From the NCBI GenBank assembly GCA_051881135.1, contig JBJEPH010000108.1, positions 71,831-135,830 of the forward strand: a DNA stretch of 64,000 nucleotides. The letters run 5' to 3'. The first letter of the stretch is position 1. Each line of letters begins with the position of its first letter. The stretch comes from Eubacterium_R sp051881135. Lineage in GTDB: Bacteria; Bacillota; Clostridia; Oscillospirales; Acutalibacteraceae. The position numbers and the translations under genes are program-made. Of this stretch, positions 34,819 to 43,916 are shown in pieces. Below the pieces are notes generated by a model, which was given only the letters and a program-made list of their open reading frames with translations, was not told the DNA's origin and did no database searches.

Positions 34819-35919
34819 TCATCTTAATATATCTTGAAATTCCTTTGTTGCCTTAAATTCATCGCTCAATTCATAATGCTTTGTCATCAATTCTTTAATT
34901 CGCATTTGCATATTCATATTATGAAAGACACCCTCTTTTTCATAAAAGCGATAAACATATTCAGCATTTGGCGTTTCATCATATCTCTTTGCAGCTTCTA
35001 CTGCAATTCTAAAATTATCAATCGCCTTTTCTTCGTTTCCGATTCCAAAATAGAGATATCCCAAGCGACCGTAGTTATAAATCAAGTGCATTCGGTTCTT
35101 GCAGTTTTTGTCACTGTCAAAAATCCTAAACAGCTCATTGATATGCTCGATAACATTTATCCTAAATTCAATTGAATACTTATCATCAAGACGGGAAATG
35201 CAATGAATGAGTAAAGTGTTTTGAAGCAAATACAAAAGCTCCTCGATTGCATTTTCTCTAACATTTTCTATCTGCTTTTCATCGGTGTCCATCATTGCAA
35301 GATATTCTCTTGAATGGCTGAGTGCAGGCATTGAATTTAGAATATCCAACGCCTGATTACGATATTTTTCGTTATACCCACAGCATTGATAACGATAAAA
35401 CAAATGCTCACACATCAAACGCTTAGACCAAATTCTGATGCTGTCATCCGTGCAGTTGTTCTGTATTTTCTTATAAATTGCCATTATTTCATCTGCAATC
35501 TTTTCGTATTCGGAAAAGTCCTTATTTTTCCATTGTTCAACGGTTACATGGTCCTTCTCCTCACGAAAAAGCTCCATATATCTAACTAAAATGCGATAGT
35601 CATTTGGAAATTCTTTAACTGCCCTCTTAAACTCTGTAAATACTGTTTTTCTGTCCTTTAAACGAAGCTTATCATACAAATCAAGATATTCGCAAATTTT
35701 CTTTTCGTTTTTTGCCTTATCAAAGCCAAACAAATCGTCAATGGTTATATTAAAATAATCTGCAATAATCGGCAACATATTTATATCGGGATAGCTATCC
35801 CCACGCTCCCATTTACTTATTGTTTGAAAGGACACGCCCAAATTATCTCCAAGCTTTTCCTGAGTTAAATCGTTTGCAGCTCGCAGCTCCTTTATTTTTT
35901 CACCAAAACAAATATTCAT
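34819..35919 (-). CDS. XRE-family regulator with C-terminal helical repeats
   Basis: A 366-residue protein. Residues 1-68 are a classic HTH_3 domain (KIKELRAANDLTQEKLGDNL, VSFQTISKWERGDSYPDI, YFNITIDDLFG). The remaining 300 residues are helical and TPR-like, for example YNYGRLGYLYFGIGNEEKA near 300, resembling Rap/PlcR-type peptide-sensing regulators in outline. Such proteins may bind a peptide or small ligand; no peptide gene was recognised beside it. Its promoter has TTGTTT and TAATAT at 17-base spacing, and GAGGTGA precedes the ATG. Confidence 0.8.
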   Translation of the reverse strand: MNICFGEKIKELRAANDLTQEKLGDNLGVSFQTISKWERGDSYPDINMLPIIADYFNITIDDLFGFDKAKNEKKICEYLDLYDKLRLKDRKTVFTEFKRAVKEFPNDYRILVRYMELFREEKDHVTVEQWKNKDFSEYEKIADEIMAIYKKIQNNCTDDSIRIWSKRLMCEHLFYRYQCCGYNEKYRNQALDILNSMPALSHSREYLAMMDTDEKQIENVRENAIEELLYLLQNTLLIHCISRLDDKYSIEFRINVIEHINELFRIFDSDKNCKNRMHLIYNYGRLGYLYFGIGNEEKAIDNFRIAVEAAKRYDETPNAEYVYRFYEKEGVFHNMNMQMRIKELMTKHYELSDEFKATKEFQDILR

Positions 35920-35957
35920 AAAATCACCTCAAAAAAAATAGAAGCTTCTTTAATCCT

Positions 35958-35986
35958 ATATTAACTCATAAAAAGCAATAAAACAA
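35958..35986 (-). promoter_or_regulatory. Promoter of XRE/helical-repeat regulator
   Basis: On the leftward strand, TTGTTT (35981-35986) and TAATAT (35958-35963) are 17 bases apart. Confidence 0.6.
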
Positions 35987-36066
35987 TAACATAATAGTTG
36001 AAAGCTATTCTCACACCGGTAGAATTATTCTGCAAGCGACATAATTCGGGATAGTTTTCTGCCTGC

Positions 36067-36101
36067 TTTACCCCCGTTACGAAATTCGTAACGGGGGTAA
36101 A
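36067..36101. terminator. Hairpin downstream of ECF operon, possible terminator
   Basis: TTTACCCCCGTTAC (36067-36080) pairs perfectly with GTAACGGGGGTAAA (36088-36101). It lies nine bases beyond the stop of the S-component gene. No U-run follows leftward, so classical termination is uncertain. Confidence 0.5.
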
Positions 36102-36109
36102 CTATGTCT

Positions 36110-36802
36110 TTATTTATCTATCAGTCCGTATTTCTTGTTTACCCTGTCTATCTTTTTGATAAATAACTCACCAAAGAGAAACAAAAATACTGCGGTTGAC
36201 GCACCGAACACGGCACTAAAGGGAGCACCTGCGGCATAAACAGAAAGTATGCCGTCAAGGGTTATGCTGTTTCCGTAAATTCCGAAAACGGTTGACATAT
36301 CCACTATAAGACCGTAAAGCACAAAGGTTAGTACAAATCCGACAGCGCAAAGCGTCCATCTGTTTGCCTTAACAGCCTTAAAAATCACTCCTGCAAGCAA
36401 GCCGATAAGTCCCATTGCCACCATTTGAAAGGGAGTCCACATTCCCTGACCGAATATGAAATTTGAAATGAAAGCCGAAAAGGCGCCGACAATGTATCCC
36501 CTTTCTGCGCCGAAGCACACGCCGGATATAATTACCACAGCCGCGATAGGCTTTACCTGTGGGATAAGATAGAAGGCGGCTCTCGACACCACTGCAAGCG
36601 ATATCATTGTTGCAAGAACGGTTATTTCCTTTGCGCCTGTGCTTTTACGCTCAAAGGAGGCAAAAAACGGAAGCATTGATATAATCAAAACAGCTACGCC
36701 GGTTATATAGAAATTAATGCTTTGTGCATATAGAATTTGCCACACAACAACAAGAACAAGGCTTACGAGGGACAGATAGAATACAGTTATACTCTTTTTC
36801 AC
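36110..36802 (-). CDS. ECF transporter S component, substrate unknown
   Basis: A 230-residue membrane protein with about six hydrophobic segments and the general pattern of an energy-coupling-factor substrate-binding (S) component: VKPIAAVVIISGVCFGAERGYIVGAFSAFISNFIFGQG, a conserved small-residue/aromatic block in helices 3-4. The substrate cannot be predicted. Its start is GTG overlapping the A-subunit stop (GTGA), with a GGAGG site six bases upstream. It is the third gene of the T-AA-S operon, so this is a dedicated transporter rather than one using the shared module. Confidence 0.8.
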   Translation of the reverse strand: MKKSITVFYLSLVSLVLVVVWQILYAQSINFYITGVAVLIISMLPFFASFERKSTGAKEITVLATMISLAVVSRAAFYLIPQVKPIAAVVIISGVCFGAERGYIVGAFSAFISNFIFGQGMWTPFQMVAMGLIGLLAGVIFKAVKANRWTLCAVGFVLTFVLYGLIVDMSTVFGIYGNSITLDGILSVYAAGAPFSAVFGASTAVFLFLFGELFIKKIDRVNKKYGLIDK

Positions 36803-38289
36803 GCCATACCTCCGCTCTGCTCCAAATCGGACAGTGATACAACATTTTTTGCAATTCCGTTTGTTATTCTGCTAACCGTTGTGGTATAGAAATTAAGCGA
36901 TGAAAAGAACTCCTGTCTTGCATTTGTTGAAACGATTTTTCCGTTTGAAATAAAGGAAACAAAGTCTGCATATTCACCTACAAAATCTATATCGTGGGAG
37001 GCAATTACTATGGTTTTTCCCATATCGCAAAGCTCCCTGAGCTTTTGTGCAAGCTTAACCTTAAGCACACAATCAAGCGCCTTTGTAGGCTCGTCCAAAA
37101 GGATAATGTCTGCGTTTGTCTGCAAAACCTTGGCAAGTGCAAGCCTTTGTGCCTGACCTCCCGAAATATCAAACGGATGGCTGTTTTTTATATCATCAAT
37201 TTCCAAAAAATCCGTAAGCTCGCCGAATACAGCTTCGTCGGAGCATTTCTCCTTTGTGAACAAATCGAAGGGATTTTGGCACAAAAGAGCAACTCTTTTA
37301 TCGGCTTTGATTTTTCCGTGATGCTGACAAAGAACCCTTGACATAACCTTTAACAGAGTGGATTTACCGCTTGCATTATTTCCTAAAACAGCATTGATTT
37401 TCCCATCGTATATTTCAAGGCTCAAATCGCTTAAAACATCTTCGTTTTTATTATAGGCAAAGGAAATATGCTTTGCTTTAAGAGCAATTTCTGCTCTTTC
37501 TTTTTTAACATCAAGGGATTTAATTCCCTTTTCCCTAACGATTTGTCTGCACTCACTTACGGTTGACGCATTTTCATACAGCCTTTGCTGAATTGGTACT
37601 GCATCGAGCATTTCGCTTTTACTGCTTATAAGATATCCTATCATACTCTTTGGAGGCAGGTTTTCAATAACCGTGCCGTCCTGCATAAGCAAAACCCTGT
37701 CCGCCTTTGAAAACAGCTCGCCCGACATATGCTCGCTCATAACTATTGTTGTTGAAAAATCGTTGTGAAGCTTTAGCACGGTAGAAATAAAGCGTTCGGC
37801 AGATATGGGGTCAAGCTGAGATGACGGCTCGTCCAATATTAAAATCTGCGGCTTCATAATCATAACCGAGGCGAGATTTAGTATCTGCTTTTCACCGCCT
37901 GACAGAGAAGAAACCTCCTTGTCAAGCTTTTCGGAAAGATTAAAATAGGATGCCGTTTCGTTTACTAAAAGCTCTATCTCGTCATAGGACATATTCATAT
38001 TTTCAAGTCCGAAGGAAAGCTCGCTTCTAACCTTATTTGTGACGATATTTTCCTCGACATTTTGAGAAACATAGCCAACGCTTGCACTAACCGTAATTCT
38101 TCCCGTCAGCTCGCCCACCGGGGCAATTTCTTTTTTTAACAGCTTTAAAAGAGTTGATTTGCCCGCTCCGCTTTTGCCCAAAATCAAACAGAAGTCGCCA
38201 TCATTTACACAAAAATCAATATCCCTAAGGGCAGGCTTATCGCTTAAGGCATAACGAAAATTCAGTTTTTCACACTTGATAATTTCCAA
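36799..38289 (-). CDS. ECF transporter fused double ATPase (A-A')
   Basis: A 496-residue protein with two ABC ATPase domains in tandem. Domain 1 has P-loop GKSGAGKS (about 38-45), signature LSGGEKQILNLA and Walker B ILILDEPSS; domain 2 has GNNASGKS, ISGGQAQRLALA and IILLDEPTKALD. The proper start appears to be TTG at 38289, giving LEIIKCEKLNF as the first residues, because GGAGGG lies exactly six bases upstream; an in-frame ATG at 38307 falls before that site. The gene overlaps the EcfT gene end by 28 bases. It energises the S component encoded immediately downstream. Confidence 0.9.
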   Translation of the reverse strand: MEIIKCEKLNFRYALSDKPALRDIDFCVNDGDFCLILGKSGAGKSTLLKLLKKEIAPVGELTGRITVSASVGYVSQNVEENIVTNKVRSELSFGLENMNMSYDEIELLVNETASYFNLSEKLDKEVSSLSGGEKQILNLASVMIMKPQILILDEPSSQLDPISAERFISTVLKLHNDFSTTIVMSEHMSGELFSKADRVLLMQDGTVIENLPPKSMIGYLISSKSEMLDAVPIQQRLYENASTVSECRQIVREKGIKSLDVKKERAEIALKAKHISFAYNKNEDVLSDLSLEIYDGKINAVLGNNASGKSTLLKVMSRVLCQHHGKIKADKRVALLCQNPFDLFTKEKCSDEAVFGELTDFLEIDDIKNSHPFDISGGQAQRLALAKVLQTNADIILLDEPTKALDCVLKVKLAQKLRELCDMGKTIVIASHDIDFVGEYADFVSFISNGKIVSTNARQEFFSSLNFYTTTVSRITNGIAKNVVSLSDLEQSGGMA

Positions 38290-39128
38290 AGCACACCCTC
38301 CGTACAATTAATTATTGCAGGCATTAAGCATAAAACGCAAAAGCCTATTAACGCCGTTAAATCAAAGCTTTCCATATAGATTTCCGGCTCAAACACAAAC
38401 GAAATTTTATCGGAAAGCTTTGCGTAAATGACATATGCAAAAGCCATAGCCGACAGTAAAATAAGAATAATATCGGATGTTTTTATTTTATATCTGTTTC
38501 CCCTTATCGCCCTTGGATTATATCCCCTTGCCTGCATGGAATTTGAGGTAATTACGCTTGACTCGAGCGAGTAGGACACAAGGGAGGAAAAATTATCAAT
38601 ACCGTTTTTAAATTTTTCCTTTAAGGCTTTTGGCTTTTCTCCGCCGTTTAAGCCGAGCTTTGCCGTTTTTATATCCTCAAGCTTTTTTAAAAATCTCGGA
38701 ATAAAGGAAAGCACCATAGAAAAAATCAGCGCTGTTTTAGGCATAAAGCGCAGAACATATAAAACCCTTTCGCTTTCCATAACCTGAGAAAAGGCAAAAA
38801 ACCATACTATAACCGCCGACAGCACCACGCCCTGATTAAAGCCGTAAAAAAGGGCTTCAAGCGTGAATTCCGTATCGCCTAAGGTGAACAGGACATTAAC
38901 ACCGTAATGTGCAAAAAGCATATTAAAAATGCTGACAAAAAATATAATTGCCAGCAAAAATTTAAGGCGCAAAAATGCTTTTCTGCCCTGTAACATTATT
39001 TCGTATATAACTGCGCCTGCAAGCGACACTGCGCTGAAAACAGGATTATAAACAGCTAAGGTTACAATAAAAACAAAGCCGAAAAATAAAAACTGAAATA
39101 TCGGATGTGTTTTACTGAATTTATCCAT
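38262..39128 (-). CDS. ECF transporter transmembrane protein EcfT
   Basis: A 288-residue coupling subunit with several hydrophobic helices and the EcfT cytosolic signature SNSMQARGYNPRA (Ala-Arg-Gly motif) near residue 198, which contacts the ATPase dimer. With the fused ATPase and S-component genes downstream it makes a complete ECF importer. GGAAGG lies before the ATG. It begins 44 bases after the mreB paralogue; whether the two share a transcript is unclear. Confidence 0.92.
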   Translation of the reverse strand: MDKFSKTHPIFQFLFFGFVFIVTLAVYNPVFSAVSLAGAVIYEIMLQGRKAFLRLKFLLAIIFFVSIFNMLFAHYGVNVLFTLGDTEFTLEALFYGFNQGVVLSAVIVWFFAFSQVMESERVLYVLRFMPKTALIFSMVLSFIPRFLKKLEDIKTAKLGLNGGEKPKALKEKFKNGIDNFSSLVSYSLESSVITSNSMQARGYNPRAIRGNRYKIKTSDIILILLSAMAFAYVIYAKLSDKISFVFEPEIYMESFDLTALIGFCVLCLMPAIINCTEGVLWKLSSVKN

Positions 39129-39172
39129 AGACTGCCCTTCCTAATACTCTATCCCGATGTAATATATGTGAA

Positions 39173-40201
39173 TTATCTGATTCTAACATCTTCCTTTGTT
39201 TTAAATCGGTAGCCGTAGTTATCCAAAATATGCATTTTGTTGAGCGCCTTTGTGGCACCCAAAGCAACGCAAAGGCTCGGATTAGGTGCAATCTCTGCAT
39301 CCAAATCCAAAGCGTCCGCAAACAGCCTGTCTATGCCGTAAAGCTCTGCCGAGCCGCCTGTAATAATTATATGCGAGGTTGTTATATCTGCAACAAGCTG
39401 AGGTGAGGTTCTCTCAAACATAATCCTTGCGGCTGAAACAATTTCGTTTAATAAAGGCTTTAGGCAATGCAGGATTTCGTTGGAGTTAATCTCAACCGTC
39501 CTTGGCATACCGTCTATTGCACTTCTGCCCTTAGCCGTCATAGTAAGCTCCTCCTGACGAGGAACGGCACAGCCGATTTGCTTTTTTATTTCCTCTGCTG
39601 TTCTTACTCCGATAAGCACATCGTATTTTTCTCTGAGAAATTTTACAATTTCCTCGTCGAACGCATTGCCGGCAATTTTTACGGTTTCGGTTTGTGACAT
39701 AGAGCCCTGTGAAACAACAGCCATATCGGTTGTGCCTCCGCCTATGTTGATAACAAAAGCACCGTTTGGCTGATTAGGCTCAACACCTGCGCCAAAGGCG
39801 GCGCATAACGGCTCTTCAACCAAGCAAACAGACCTTGCACCCGCTTTGATAATAACCGACACAATCGTTCTTTTTTCTACATCGGTAGCAAGAGCAGGAA
39901 CAGACGCAACTACTCTCGGCTTAAAAATATTCTTTTTGATAACCCTGTTAATGAAATACCTAATCATCTGCTGGGTTAAATCGTAGTTGCTGATAACACC
40001 GTCCTGTATTGGCTGAACGACCTTAACGCCCTTAGGCTCTCTGCCCTCAAGATAATACGCTCTTCTGCCTGCATAAAGCACTCTTTCGCTGTCGGTATCA
40101 TATGCAACATAACTCGGCTCGTTAATCACAACGCCCTTATCGGGTACGGTGATAACAAGGTTATTTGTTCCTAAATCTATACCTAAATCGTATCCAAACA
40201 T
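39173..40201 (-). CDS. mreB: MreB/Mbl-family actin-like protein
   Basis: A 342-residue bacterial actin homologue. The phosphate 1 motif GIDLGTNNLVITV, VVASVPA, NIGGGTTDMAVVS and the adenosine motif IIITGGSAELYGIDRLF are intact. It polymerises beneath the membrane to guide lateral cell-wall synthesis. The neighbours are not mreC/mreD, so this could be an Mbl- or MreBH-like paralogue. The start is ATG at 40201 with GGTGA five bases ahead; an in-frame TTG four codons upstream is less likely. A TATAAT box with a TTGCTT -35 lies upstream. Confidence 0.9.
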   Translation of the reverse strand: MFGYDLGIDLGTNNLVITVPDKGVVINEPSYVAYDTDSERVLYAGRRAYYLEGREPKGVKVVQPIQDGVISNYDLTQQMIRYFINRVIKKNIFKPRVVASVPALATDVEKRTIVSVIIKAGARSVCLVEEPLCAAFGAGVEPNQPNGAFVINIGGGTTDMAVVSQGSMSQTETVKIAGNAFDEEIVKFLREKYDVLIGVRTAEEIKKQIGCAVPRQEELTMTAKGRSAIDGMPRTVEINSNEILHCLKPLLNEIVSAARIMFERTSPQLVADITTSHIIITGGSAELYGIDRLFADALDLDAEIAPNPSLCVALGATKALNKMHILDNYGYRFKTKEDVRIR

Positions 40202-40265
40202 CAAATTCACCAATAATCGTTAAATAGTTAATTTACTATATTATAGCAAGATATAATTGTTTAAG

Positions 40266-40283
40266 CAAGCCGTTTTAGGCTTG
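40266..40283. terminator. Weak hairpin downstream of recD2
   Basis: CAAGCC (40266-40271) pairs with GGCTTG (40278-40283) around a six-base loop. No proper U-run follows leftward; it overlaps the likely mreB -35 region. Confidence 0.35.
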
Positions 40284-40302
40284 TAATGAATCATATTAAT
40301 TC

Positions 40303-42519
40303 CTACATAAACGGCTCTTCATTTTCGATAAAATATTTTAGAGCCGAATATCTCCTTGATTTTTTATCATTTTCCACCATAATGCGAATACTGTCCTCGT
40401 TGCCTATCAAAACGAGCATATTCTTTGCTCGGGTTAATGCAGTATAGAAAAGATTTCTGTATGCAAGCTTTTGAGGTACAGCCAAAACAGGCATAACCAC
40501 GGCTTCAAACTCGCTTCCCTGCGACTTATGAACCGTCATTGCATAGGCAAGCTCAAGCTCCTTAATATTCTCGGCAGAATACATTGCTTCCTTATCATCA
40601 TACTTAACATTGATGATATCGTTTGCACGGTCTATTTTTGTGAGAACACCGATGTCCCCGTTAAACACACCCGTTCCGCTCTCACCCATTCTGAACCACG
40701 GAACGTCATAATTGTTTTTTATCTGCATAACCCTGTCGCCCTCACGGAGAATATACCCCTTATATCGAATTTCGTTTTTCTCCTTTGACGGAGGGTTTAA
40801 GCGTTCCTGCAAAACGGCATTTATATTTTGCGTGCCGACCTCGCCCTTACGGCTTGGACACAAAACCTGAATATCGCTCATAGGGTCATATCCGTATGAG
40901 GACGGCAGGCGTAAGGTTACCAAATCGAGTATTTTCTTCGGTGCAAGATATTTTGAATTTTCTCTAAGCAAAAAGAAATCGCTTTCCGCCGAGTTATCAA
41001 ACACCGGCATTTCGCCCTTTACAACCCTGTGTGCATTTGTGACAATTTTGCTTTTCATAGCCTGACGGAATACTCTGTCGAGCGTAACAACATTAATTAC
41101 CCCACTGTCTATCATATCTCGCAGAACATTACCTGCGCCGACAGGAGGAAGCTGGTCGCGGTCACCCACCATAATCAGTCGGCAATGAAGCGGCAGGGCA
41201 TCGAGCAAAGCGCAGAAAAGAGTTACATCAACCATAGAAAGCTCGTCAACAATTACGGCATCGCAATCGAGCGGATGCCGGAGGTCGTGCACAAAGCTTG
41301 GCGTATTTGAGCCGTCCTTATATTCAACCTCAAGCAATCTGTGTATGGTTTTTGCCTCATATCCTATAAGCTCCTCCATACGCTGTGCAGCCCGTCCAGT
41401 CGGTGCTGCAAGGCAAACCTTAAGTCCACGGTTTCTCATAAGCTGAACAATGCCCTTAACGGTTGTCGTTTTACCCGTACCGGGACCGCCTGTTAAGATA
41501 AGAAGTCCTTTATTGACTGCAAGCTCTATTGCAAGGCGTTGCTTTTCATCAAACTTTATATTGCTGCTTTCTTCAAAAGCATATATTTCCGAAGCATATA
41601 CCTCATTCTCTCGCGGAGGATAATTTACCATAATACGAATTTTGTCGGCAATATTTCTCTCGGCTGTGTATATCTCGGGCAAAAACAGAAACGCTCTGCC
41701 GTCTATTTCCTTTTGAACTATATCTTTATTTTCTATTGCATTATCAACGGCTATTTCAACTGCGTCCCTGTCACATTCAAGAAGCTGCTTTGCCGGCTCA
41801 AAAATTCTATCCCTCGGTATGCAGGTATGTCCGTTGCCTAAATTATGCCTTAAAATATAGCAAATTCCCGCTTGTGCCCTGTATGAAAAAGGTGGTTTAT
41901 TAGGCAATCTCTCAACTATTTCATCGGCACGGTCAAAGGTAATTCCCGTGCTTTGACCTATAAGTGCATAGGGATTTGCGCTGATTATTTCAACAGCCTC
42001 AGCTTTAAGCAGGCTGTATGTTTTGATGGCTTCGCTCTGCGACAAGCCCAAATTTGTTAAGCCCATCAGGGTTTCACGAGCAGAAAACTGCGCTTTAAAT
42101 TCCTTGGAAATCTGTCTTGCCTTTGCGTGAGAAATGCCCTTAATCGTTGCAAGGCGTGCAGGCTCGTTTTCGAGCACATCAAAGGTATTGGTGCCGAAGG
42201 CTTCAACAATTTTGGTTGCAGTCGCTTCTCTTATACCTCTGATAATGCCCGATGAAAGATAACGAAGAATACCGCCCACATCTGCAGGCAGTCTTTGTAC
42301 AGCCGAGTCAGCCTTAAACTGTCTGCCGAAGCTTGGGTGAAAATCCCAAATGCCGCGACATTCAACCTCTGCGCCTATCATCAGCTCGCCTAAAACTCCG
42401 ACAACGGTTACACCCTCCTCGCCGTTGTTTATCTCGGCAACTATGAAGCCGGTGTCTTCGTTAAAAAAGCTGACATCCTCAACTGTTCCTATTAAGCTTT
42501 CCAATACTTCCTCGGACAT
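40303..42519 (-). CDS. recD2: ATP-dependent RecD2-like SF1 helicase
   Basis: A 738-residue SF1B 5'-to-3' DNA helicase of the RecD2 (YrrC) type, which works independently of RecBCD in repair and replication-fork maintenance. The N-terminal region (about 1-330) holds an OB-fold and helix-hairpin-helix-type repeats (RGIREATATKIVEAFG, IKGISHAKARQI). The helicase core has Walker A GGPGTGKTTT, VDELSMVDVTLF (motif II), MVGDRDQLPPVGAG (motif III) and, near the end, AMTVHKSQGSEF and FYTALTRAKNML (motifs V-VI). All motifs are intact. An extended -10 (TGGTATAAT) lies at 42548-42556. Confidence 0.95.
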   Translation of the reverse strand: MSEEVLESLIGTVEDVSFFNEDTGFIVAEINNGEEGVTVVGVLGELMIGAEVECRGIWDFHPSFGRQFKADSAVQRLPADVGGILRYLSSGIIRGIREATATKIVEAFGTNTFDVLENEPARLATIKGISHAKARQISKEFKAQFSARETLMGLTNLGLSQSEAIKTYSLLKAEAVEIISANPYALIGQSTGITFDRADEIVERLPNKPPFSYRAQAGICYILRHNLGNGHTCIPRDRIFEPAKQLLECDRDAVEIAVDNAIENKDIVQKEIDGRAFLFLPEIYTAERNIADKIRIMVNYPPRENEVYASEIYAFEESSNIKFDEKQRLAIELAVNKGLLILTGGPGTGKTTTVKGIVQLMRNRGLKVCLAAPTGRAAQRMEELIGYEAKTIHRLLEVEYKDGSNTPSFVHDLRHPLDCDAVIVDELSMVDVTLFCALLDALPLHCRLIMVGDRDQLPPVGAGNVLRDMIDSGVINVVTLDRVFRQAMKSKIVTNAHRVVKGEMPVFDNSAESDFFLLRENSKYLAPKKILDLVTLRLPSSYGYDPMSDIQVLCPSRKGEVGTQNINAVLQERLNPPSKEKNEIRYKGYILREGDRVMQIKNNYDVPWFRMGESGTGVFNGDIGVLTKIDRANDIINVKYDDKEAMYSAENIKELELAYAMTVHKSQGSEFEAVVMPVLAVPQKLAYRNLFYTALTRAKNMLVLIGNEDSIRIMVENDKKSRRYSALKYFIENEEPFM

Positions 42520-42547
42520 AACAGCACCTTAAAATTTGATAATACAC

Positions 42548-42556
42548 ATTATACCA
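42548..42556 (-). promoter_or_regulatory. Extended -10 of recD2 promoter
   Basis: On the leftward strand the sequence reads TGGTATAAT, an extended -10 that can work with a weak -35. AAGGTG lies before the ATG. Confidence 0.55.
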
Positions 42557-42577
42557 TATATTCAGGCAATAATAAAT

Positions 42578-42620
42578 ACAAAAATAAAAAAAGACAGGTA
42601 CTTTTGTACGTACCTGTCTT
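42578..42620 (-). terminator. Terminator of the rpoBC-tuf block
   Basis: AAGACAGGTAC (42591-42601) pairs with GTACCTGTCTT (42610-42620). Leftward a long T-rich run follows, so it ends transcription after tuf. Confidence 0.92.
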
Positions 42621-42630
42621 GGTTGGTTAA

Positions 42631-43824
42631 TTACTCGTTGATTGAAACAACAACGCCTGAACCTACTGTTCTACCACCTTCACGGATAGCGAAACGAAGA
42701 CCTTCTTCGATAGCGATAGGAGTGATAAGCTCAACGTTCATATCAACGTTATCACCAGGCATACACATCTCAACACCTTCAGGAAGTGTGATAACACCTG
42801 TTACGTCAGTTGTTCTGAAATAGAACTGAGGACGATAGTTGTTGAAGAATGGAGTATGACGGCCACCCTCGTCCTTTGAAAGAACGTAAACCTGACCTGT
42901 GAACTTTGTGTGTGGCTTGATTGAGCCCGGAGCTGCAAGAACCTGACCTCTCTTGATGTCTGTTCTCTGAACACCACGAAGCAAGCAACCTACGTTGTCA
43001 CCGGCCTCAGCGTAGTCAAGGATCTTACGGAACATTTCGATACCTGTACATACAGTTGACTTGATTTCTTCCTCAAGACCAACCATTTCTACTGTATCGT
43101 TTGTCTTAAGCTGACCTCTTTCAACTCTACCTGTAGCAACTGTACCACGACCTGTGATTGTGAATACGTCCTCAACAGGCATAAGGAAAGGAAGGTCTGC
43201 CTTACGGTCAGGAGTAGGAATATACTCGTCAACAGCGTCCATAAGCTCTTGGATGCAAGCGCAAGCAGGATCGTCGTTTGACTCAGCCTGAAGAGCAAGA
43301 AGAGCAGAACCCTTGATAATTGGGCACTCATCATCAAACTCATACTCAGCAAGAGTTTCTCTGATTTCCATTTCAACTAACTCAAGAAGCTCTTCGTCGT
43401 CAACTTGGTCAGTCTTGTTCATGAATACGATGATTGCAGGAACGCCAACCTGACGAGCAAGAAGAAGGTGTTCTTTTGTCTGAGCCATAGGGCCGTCAGT
43501 TGAAGCGATTACAAGGATAGCGCCGTCCATCTGTGCAGCACCTGTAATCATGTTCTTAATATAGTCAGCGTGACCCGGGCAGTCAACGTGAGCATAGTGA
43601 CGAGCGTCTGTTTCATACTCAACGTGAGCTGTGTTGATTGTGATACCACGTTCTCTCTCTTCAGGAGCCTTATCGATATCAGCATAGTCCTCGAACTTTG
43701 CATAGCCCTTGTTTGCAAGATACTTTGTGATAGCAGCAGTAAGAGTAGTCTTACCGTGGTCAACGTGACCGATTGTACCAATGTTTACGTGTGGTTTGGT
43801 ACGGTTAAAATGTTCCTTTGCCAT
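42631..43824 (-). CDS. tuf: Elongation factor Tu
   Basis: EF-Tu delivers aminoacyl-tRNA to the ribosome as a GTP complex. The 397-residue protein has the G1 motif GHVDHGKTTL, effector ERGITI, DCPGHADY and NKTDQ, followed by two beta-barrel domains ending VGSGVV. It lies at the end of the block rpsL-rpsG-fusA-tuf but also has its own promoter (43872-43900), consistent with the high level of EF-Tu needed. GGAGG lies before the ATG. Confidence 0.99.
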   Translation of the reverse strand: MAKEHFNRTKPHVNIGTIGHVDHGKTTLTAAITKYLANKGYAKFEDYADIDKAPEERERGITINTAHVEYETDARHYAHVDCPGHADYIKNMITGAAQMDGAILVIASTDGPMAQTKEHLLLARQVGVPAIIVFMNKTDQVDDEELLELVEMEIRETLAEYEFDDECPIIKGSALLALQAESNDDPACACIQELMDAVDEYIPTPDRKADLPFLMPVEDVFTITGRGTVATGRVERGQLKTNDTVEMVGLEEEIKSTVCTGIEMFRKILDYAEAGDNVGCLLRGVQRTDIKRGQVLAAPGSIKPHTKFTGQVYVLSKDEGGRHTPFFNNYRPQFYFRTTDVTGVITLPEGVEMCMPGDNVDMNVELITPIAIEEGLRFAIREGGRTVGSGVVVSINE

Positions 43825-43871
43825 TGGAATTTCCTCCTTAAAATTTTACAATGAAAAATTTTGTTAATGTT

Positions 43872-43900
43872 ATAATATCAAATACTGATAAAAATATCAA
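43872..43900 (-). promoter_or_regulatory. Internal promoter of tuf
   Basis: TTGATA (43895-43900) and TATTAT (43872-43877) on the leftward strand are 17 bases apart. This lies between fusA and tuf, giving tuf extra transcription. Confidence 0.75.
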
Positions 43901-43916
43901 GTATTTTTAAAAATTT

